Assembly: GCA_950295325.1 (NCBI GenBank)
Contig: OX485803.1
Coordinates: 70,199,554 to 70,263,553 of the forward strand
Origin: Polytrichum commune
Taxonomy: Eukaryota > Streptophyta > Polytrichopsida > Polytrichales > Polytrichaceae
Length of the DNA: 64,000 nt
Reading direction: 5' to 3'
Of this stretch, positions 59,701-64,000 are shown piece by piece. The stretch's first letter is position 1. Every line of letters starts with the position of its first letter. The notes beneath the pieces are model-generated. The model made no database searches, was not told the origin of the DNA, and worked only from the letters and a program-made list of their open reading frames with translations. Made by a program: the position numbers and the translations under genes.

Positions 59701-59759
59701 TGTTCACCAACACTTGCCCTGCCATTAACCATAACAACAATTATTCCCCCTTTGTCTTC
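56701..59759. other. Intergenic, no gene recognised
   Basis: A short direct repeat (CATTGCACTTTCACTTTGCT-like, ACAAAGAGTG) occurs at about 56728-56760 and 56930-56970. A decayed relative of the 5344 TIR element begins near 58455. A (GA)n tract lies at 57254-57268. Confidence 0.45.
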
Positions 59760-61219
59760 CGAGTTTCCAATCCTCTTACACCGATGGTTCATGCACACAG
59801 CAGACGGTGAAGGAAACGGCAATATTGTAGGAGTTAGAGTCTTCAATTGACCTTTATAGGTCATTATCATTGCTCGCCTACTTGGATACCCCAACATCCT
59901 TAGGGCATTATTAAATGCACTCCTAATTGCAGCAGAGCAACCCAATATGCTCCCCACGTACACATTCACATTCATAGATAGTATTAACATCACATATCTC
60001 CGCCTCAACCACATCAAAAACCCATCCTTTTGATACAACCACCCAAACAACCTCCTCATAACCCGAGTAGTAGGTACACTTTAAAAAATCTCACTACTAT
60101 ATCACCATCCACAAAGTTAGAGCTCACACAAACATCACTGGAAACAACAAGGTTGATAAATTGGGCAAACAAGGAGTGGAACAATCCCGCATCTTGGACA
60201 CCCCCTTCCACCTTATCGGCCATCAAACACCATAGTGACCATATATCCCCAACCTCCACACAACATGATGGCTCAGTTCGCAACCTCAAACGCTACAAAA
60301 ATAAAGAGTACGTAAGTGCAATCATCTCCCATGAAAAATACACTACCCTATGTGGACAATTGGCTCTATGACACCAATATACACATGAATGATCAAACCT
60401 ATTATGGGACACCCCCCTAGATTACCGATGGGCAAATTACACAAACCCTCTAATTTTGATATGGAAGATACCTAGGGAACTACCGGAATTACAATTTTTA
60501 TTTTATTTTTAAAACCACACCTTTAAACAAGACATATTTCCAACATGTAACATATGCACATCCCTCCAAAATGACACATGCCTCCACCTACTATCATGTT
60601 GCACAAATAAGCACATAAACAACCTAAGGACAAGCCGACACAATAAAGTATTATACGCACTAGCAAACACACTACTTGCCCACCAACAACCTGATGCGTC
60701 ACCTTAAATATCACAAGCAAAACTAAGGACCGCAAGCTTGACAACAACATCCTCTTGTGATTACTCCCATGCACATGTTACCTACCAAGATGTAAATGCC
60801 CAACCCAACTTCGACTAGATATACTATGCCTCTCAGGAGCCCCACCTACAGCTAGACCACCTTTTACACCCAACCCAAACCTCAAAGTACAAATATTCAA
60901 ATTTACAAACTGCAATGATAGGTGCCATGCCGAAGCTACACATTAAAAACTAGATAAATACACCATTGTACACCCACTCCTAACCCAACTAGGGTGGACA
61001 ATACTACCACCCATTATAATCAGGGCATGAATACGAGGCACTATACACACAACAACTACTAAACACCTCCAAGACCTACATATCCCCAACTCCAAAATCC
61101 ATAAACTAATGGAATCCTTCTCACAAATTGCTATAAAGTACCTAGCACACATTATTCTAAGCAAATGGAAATTAGAAAAGAAACAAACCCCAATCCCACT
61201 TGACTACACATCCCACTAA
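59760..61219 (+). pseudogene. RLE-LINE polyprotein C-terminus, copy B
   Basis: The order matches copy A on the opposite strand. YTDGSC at about 59779 (first RNase H aspartate motif) is followed after frame changes by TIHKVRAHTNITGNN at about 60107-60150. The knuckle is CTSLQNDT..HLLSCC..NLRTSRHNKVLYAL (about 60560-60665). The endonuclease region is LRLDILCLSGAP, VQIFKFTNCNDR and KLDKYT (60810-60960). The C-terminus is IHKLMESFSQIAIKYLAHII and LEKKQ, with a stop at 61217-61219. The catalytic PD is LD, and EFT has become KFT, so the endonuclease would be inactive. Multiple stops and shifts mark it as old. Confidence 0.75.
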
Positions 61220-62720
61220 CGCTATAACTTAAAACTAATATAGAACACATGGATCTAACACTAACCACCTGGTTCACCTATGAAAATATGCACTAAGCCA
61301 CCCTTGCTCCCATGCCCATGTAGGCATGAGAAGGAGGCAATGAATGGACATCACATGTCAGTGTAAAAACATTGACATTTATTTTTTCTTTTCCTTGTAT
61401 GGGGGAAGATCTCGAGAGAGGGGGGGGGGGGGGGGGTCAAAAATTAAAGACCATTGTCCCAAGGGCAGGAGCCTTCCCTTTTCAAGAAGCCCAACACAAG
61501 GACCTTCCCCTATGTGAAACACATATAACATGGTGAATTCCAAGCCCCCCTCCCCTAAATGGCCTCGTCTCCTTGTAATACCTCCCCTTGAAAAAGAAGG
61601 TTCACAAAATTAACACAACAAAATTGTATGGAGTATTTTAATTGTTACATGTGGTGTAATATGTGGTAAAACGTGGTTAAAGGTGGGAATGTTGTTTAGG
61701 TGTAGTTTAATTTACATGATCCAAGTTTCAATCTAATTTCTTCCTCAACATTTTTGGTTGAGGATCCTCTATATTGAATCACTCTTAATTCTACCCTCTT
61801 TACCATATTACTTTAGTTGTTGTCTACATAAATCTTAGAAACACAACAAGGATCACATGTCATAGTTTGCCAATTTTTGTTTCCTAAAGTTTACCTTGTA
61901 GTGGCCAAAAATCCATGGCAACAACATGTGATCCTGGTAGTAAAACTTTGTGACATGCTTGGGTAGGCTTAAGCACTCTAGAAGTCAAGGCCATAATTTC
62001 ACAAGGGCATATTCTTCCCACATGCGGACAGATGTTTCGGTAGCAATAACTTACACCAACAATGATAAAACCATTTTTAGGGGGATGGAATGAAACAAAC
62101 CAACCTCTAATATGGCCCATCATATACCACTTCAAAAATGCCAACTATGCTCTCAACGTACCACTAAGGGTGAGTTTCCAAATAGGTTGCTTGCTCACTA
62201 GATTCTAAAAAATAATGGGTCAGAGGTGTTCGCATGTAGTTAAGCATAAGCTGCCATCCAACCACATTTCGGCGATCCGTTAGAATCTGGAGGGCCATGG
62301 ACATGGGCCTCTAGACTTCCAAACGTCCTTTAAAGAAACGTTAACCTACAAGTGCCAGTCACCTAAGGATTGGAGACCGGTTTATCATGTAACCATTGAC
62401 ACTTGAGTGCTCTTGTGGCATTAAGATCTCCCTTTTGCCTTTAGTCAAGTTTGTGATCTTGTGTCCAAGATTTTGTGTGTAGGTTGCCAACAAGCATTGC
62501 TCTCAAAAGATATACTTCTTTTTCCCCTTACCAAGGTTCCAAATCTAGATCTGAATAGTTTGGAGGAGATAGATTTATCCAACCCTCACATAATTAGGGT
62601 TTATGCACAAACCAAATGGAGTCTTCACGAGTGCATCATTTTGCAAGATGCCAAGCGTCGAGGTCATGACCGCCAAGCCAATGGTAGGGTTATGACCGTT
62701 ATGAGGTGATGCGGAAGGGA
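61220..62720. other. Intergenic with G17 run
   Basis: A 17-base G run lies at 61420-61436. The frame at 62461-62709 (containing LTKVPNLDLNSLEEIDL) is unrecognised and its end overlaps the next TIR element. Confidence 0.4.
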
Positions 62721-62724
62721 GTAA

Positions 62725-63095
62725 GGTAAGTGCGCCAATGACCGCACGATCAATCTTCAAATCCTTGTAAGTACAAATTTACAAGCTTAAATTGTTTCAA
62801 ATTTTGAAGGATTGTTAATTGTGAAGTGAGGATTCTCTTACGAAAAAATAAAAATGAAAGATATTTTGATTTGTGAAAGCTATCACAAATTGAATCCAAA
62901 CATACACAGGTGGATCTCAAGAGCTTAGTGAGCCCTTCACCGCACAGTGTGCGGTACCTGTACATTCACGTTCTCTCCAAAATTCCCTGAATGTTCCCGA
63001 AGTTCCCGCGAGAGTTCTCAGGATTGAAAACTGTGCGGTGGTTGTGCGGTGGTTGTGCGGTCCGTGGGCCGCGTTCGGTCAATGGCGCACTTACC
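62725..63095. mobile_element. 371-bp TIR element, GGTAAGTGCGCCA ends
   Basis: The left end GGTAAGTGCGCCAATGACCG is inverted at the right (CGGTCAATGGCGCACTTACC). The interior has a palindrome near 62940-62957 (ACCGCACAGTGTGCGGT) and two tandem GTGCGGTGGTT units near 63032-63058. No clear target duplication. Confidence 0.75.
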
Positions 63096-63244
63096 CTAGA
63101 TAGATGGACCGTTGTTGAAGATATGCTTTGGGAGGAAAGTGTGCACAAGAGCGCACAATAATGCAAGGTTAAGTGGGAGAAACGGACTGCAAAATTGAAG
63201 AAAGTCTTTGATAATGAGAAGAGCAATTCATGGGGGCAAGACTC

Positions 63245-63841
63245 AGGGCCACTTCACACATGAGCCAAGAGCCGTGACCTTGTAATGGTGAGGACCCTTG
63301 ACTCTCATCCATAGGCCATATCATGGGTGTTGGGAAATCTGTCTTATGGAGTCACGGGCCCTCAAGCATAGTGAGAAGTGAGAATGGACCATGTTGCAGG
63401 ATCATTGCATATTTTGTTGGCGGAAAAAAAGAGGGGAGGGTTTGGTTCAATATAATATGTCTCAAACTCTATCAATTTGAGAGAATTATTTGGTGGTGTT
63501 TATATGTTTTGGAATTTATTCTAGAATCTTCCCCTGCAATATGTCTTGAAATGCACGAAAAAATATTAAAAAAATCATAGTCTCCCGGGATTTGCATCAG
63601 GCCCACCTCTTGGAGGTGGGCCTGACGCAAATTCCGGGAGACCATAAAACCTTATCCATAGTTCGCCATGTAGGACTCCATGTAGACTTTTCATCCATGA
63701 AATCTTCTTCGGACCTTCAGACCTTCAGACCTTCACCTTTGTGTGTGAAGTGAACTTGGATGGGTCTCCGCCCTTTCGACCAATGAGAACTCTTAGATTG
63801 CAACAGTCACGGGCCTTCAGTCTTGTGTGTGAAGTGGCCCT
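63245..63841. mobile_element. AGGGCCACTTC TIR element, copy D (597 bp)
   Basis: It starts AGGGCCACTTCACACATGAG and ends TGTGTGAAGTGGCCCT. It aligns with copy B along most of its length and has the same internal hairpin (about 63583-63645: TCTCCCGGGATTTGCATCAG inverted as CTGACGCAAATTCCGGGAGA). Confidence 0.83.
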
Positions 63842-64000
63842 CATACTGGTAGATGACAAACACCGAACAAAGAGATTCCAAGATGCCTCCCAATTTCCAC
63901 AGATCACTCTATGATGTTCTTGTGCAATGGTATGGTAGAATGTGAGCAGTGAATCCAGGGGATTTGATAGTGGGTTTCGGAATTCCAGAGTCTTCTTCAC

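Noticed and set aside
1-64000. tRNA, rRNA or snRNA genes
   Set aside because: None recognised by eye on either strand; a covariance-model search was not possible, so small RNA genes cannot be excluded.

Overview
The window looks like nuclear DNA from a streptophyte (a land plant or a close algal relative). The evidence is two intron-rich genes whose conceptual proteins read as plant-type orthologues, GT..AG introns, a telo-box beside a start codon, and a large burden of hAT, pogo/Tigger and LINE-type repeats. I cannot name the species. No bacterial, organellar or viral genes were recognised.

Genes occupy only the first 15 kb, both on the + strand. (1) An erlin-type SPFH/prohibitin-domain protein of the endoplasmic reticulum is encoded in nine exons (1125-4657). 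The phases are fully consistent and give 352 residues. (2) An Integrator complex subunit 7 orthologue (INTS7; the Arabidopsis counterpart is the embryo-lethal ARM-repeat protein involved in snRNA 3' processing) is modelled in eight exons (7931-14623). Together they give 1259 codons in frame; exon 6 is the only uncertain exon. The two genes have unrelated jobs, and nothing suggests they are co-regulated.

The interval between the genes and INTS7 itself are full of structure: a 226-bp hAT-type MITE with a perfect 8-bp target duplication (5094-5319), a second TIR element directly beside it, a 1.1-kb element made of two nearly identical ~0.5-kb inverted arms ending about 240 bp upstream of the INTS7 ATG (6597-7691), and a five-unit minisatellite filling INTS7 intron 1.

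From 15.7 kb to the end I find no host gene. The space holds non-autonomous hAT-like elements, four of them with perfect or near-perfect 8-bp target duplications. It also holds a decayed hAT transposase (33.5-34.7 kb) and an internally deleted pogo/Tigger element with TA-flanked inverted repeats and the C-terminal part of its transposase (43144-44138). Four copies of a 500-600 bp TIR element begin AGGGCCACTTC, and one element is bounded by TTAA. LINE debris of three kinds is present. The most interesting is a family in at least three copies (45.9, 50.5 and 59.8 kb) whose C-terminus joins an RNase H end, a CCHC knuckle and a PD-(D/E)xK restriction-like endonuclease, the arrangement known from Dualen/RandI-type elements. 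The rest is AT-rich, simple-repeat-bearing DNA without recognisable content.
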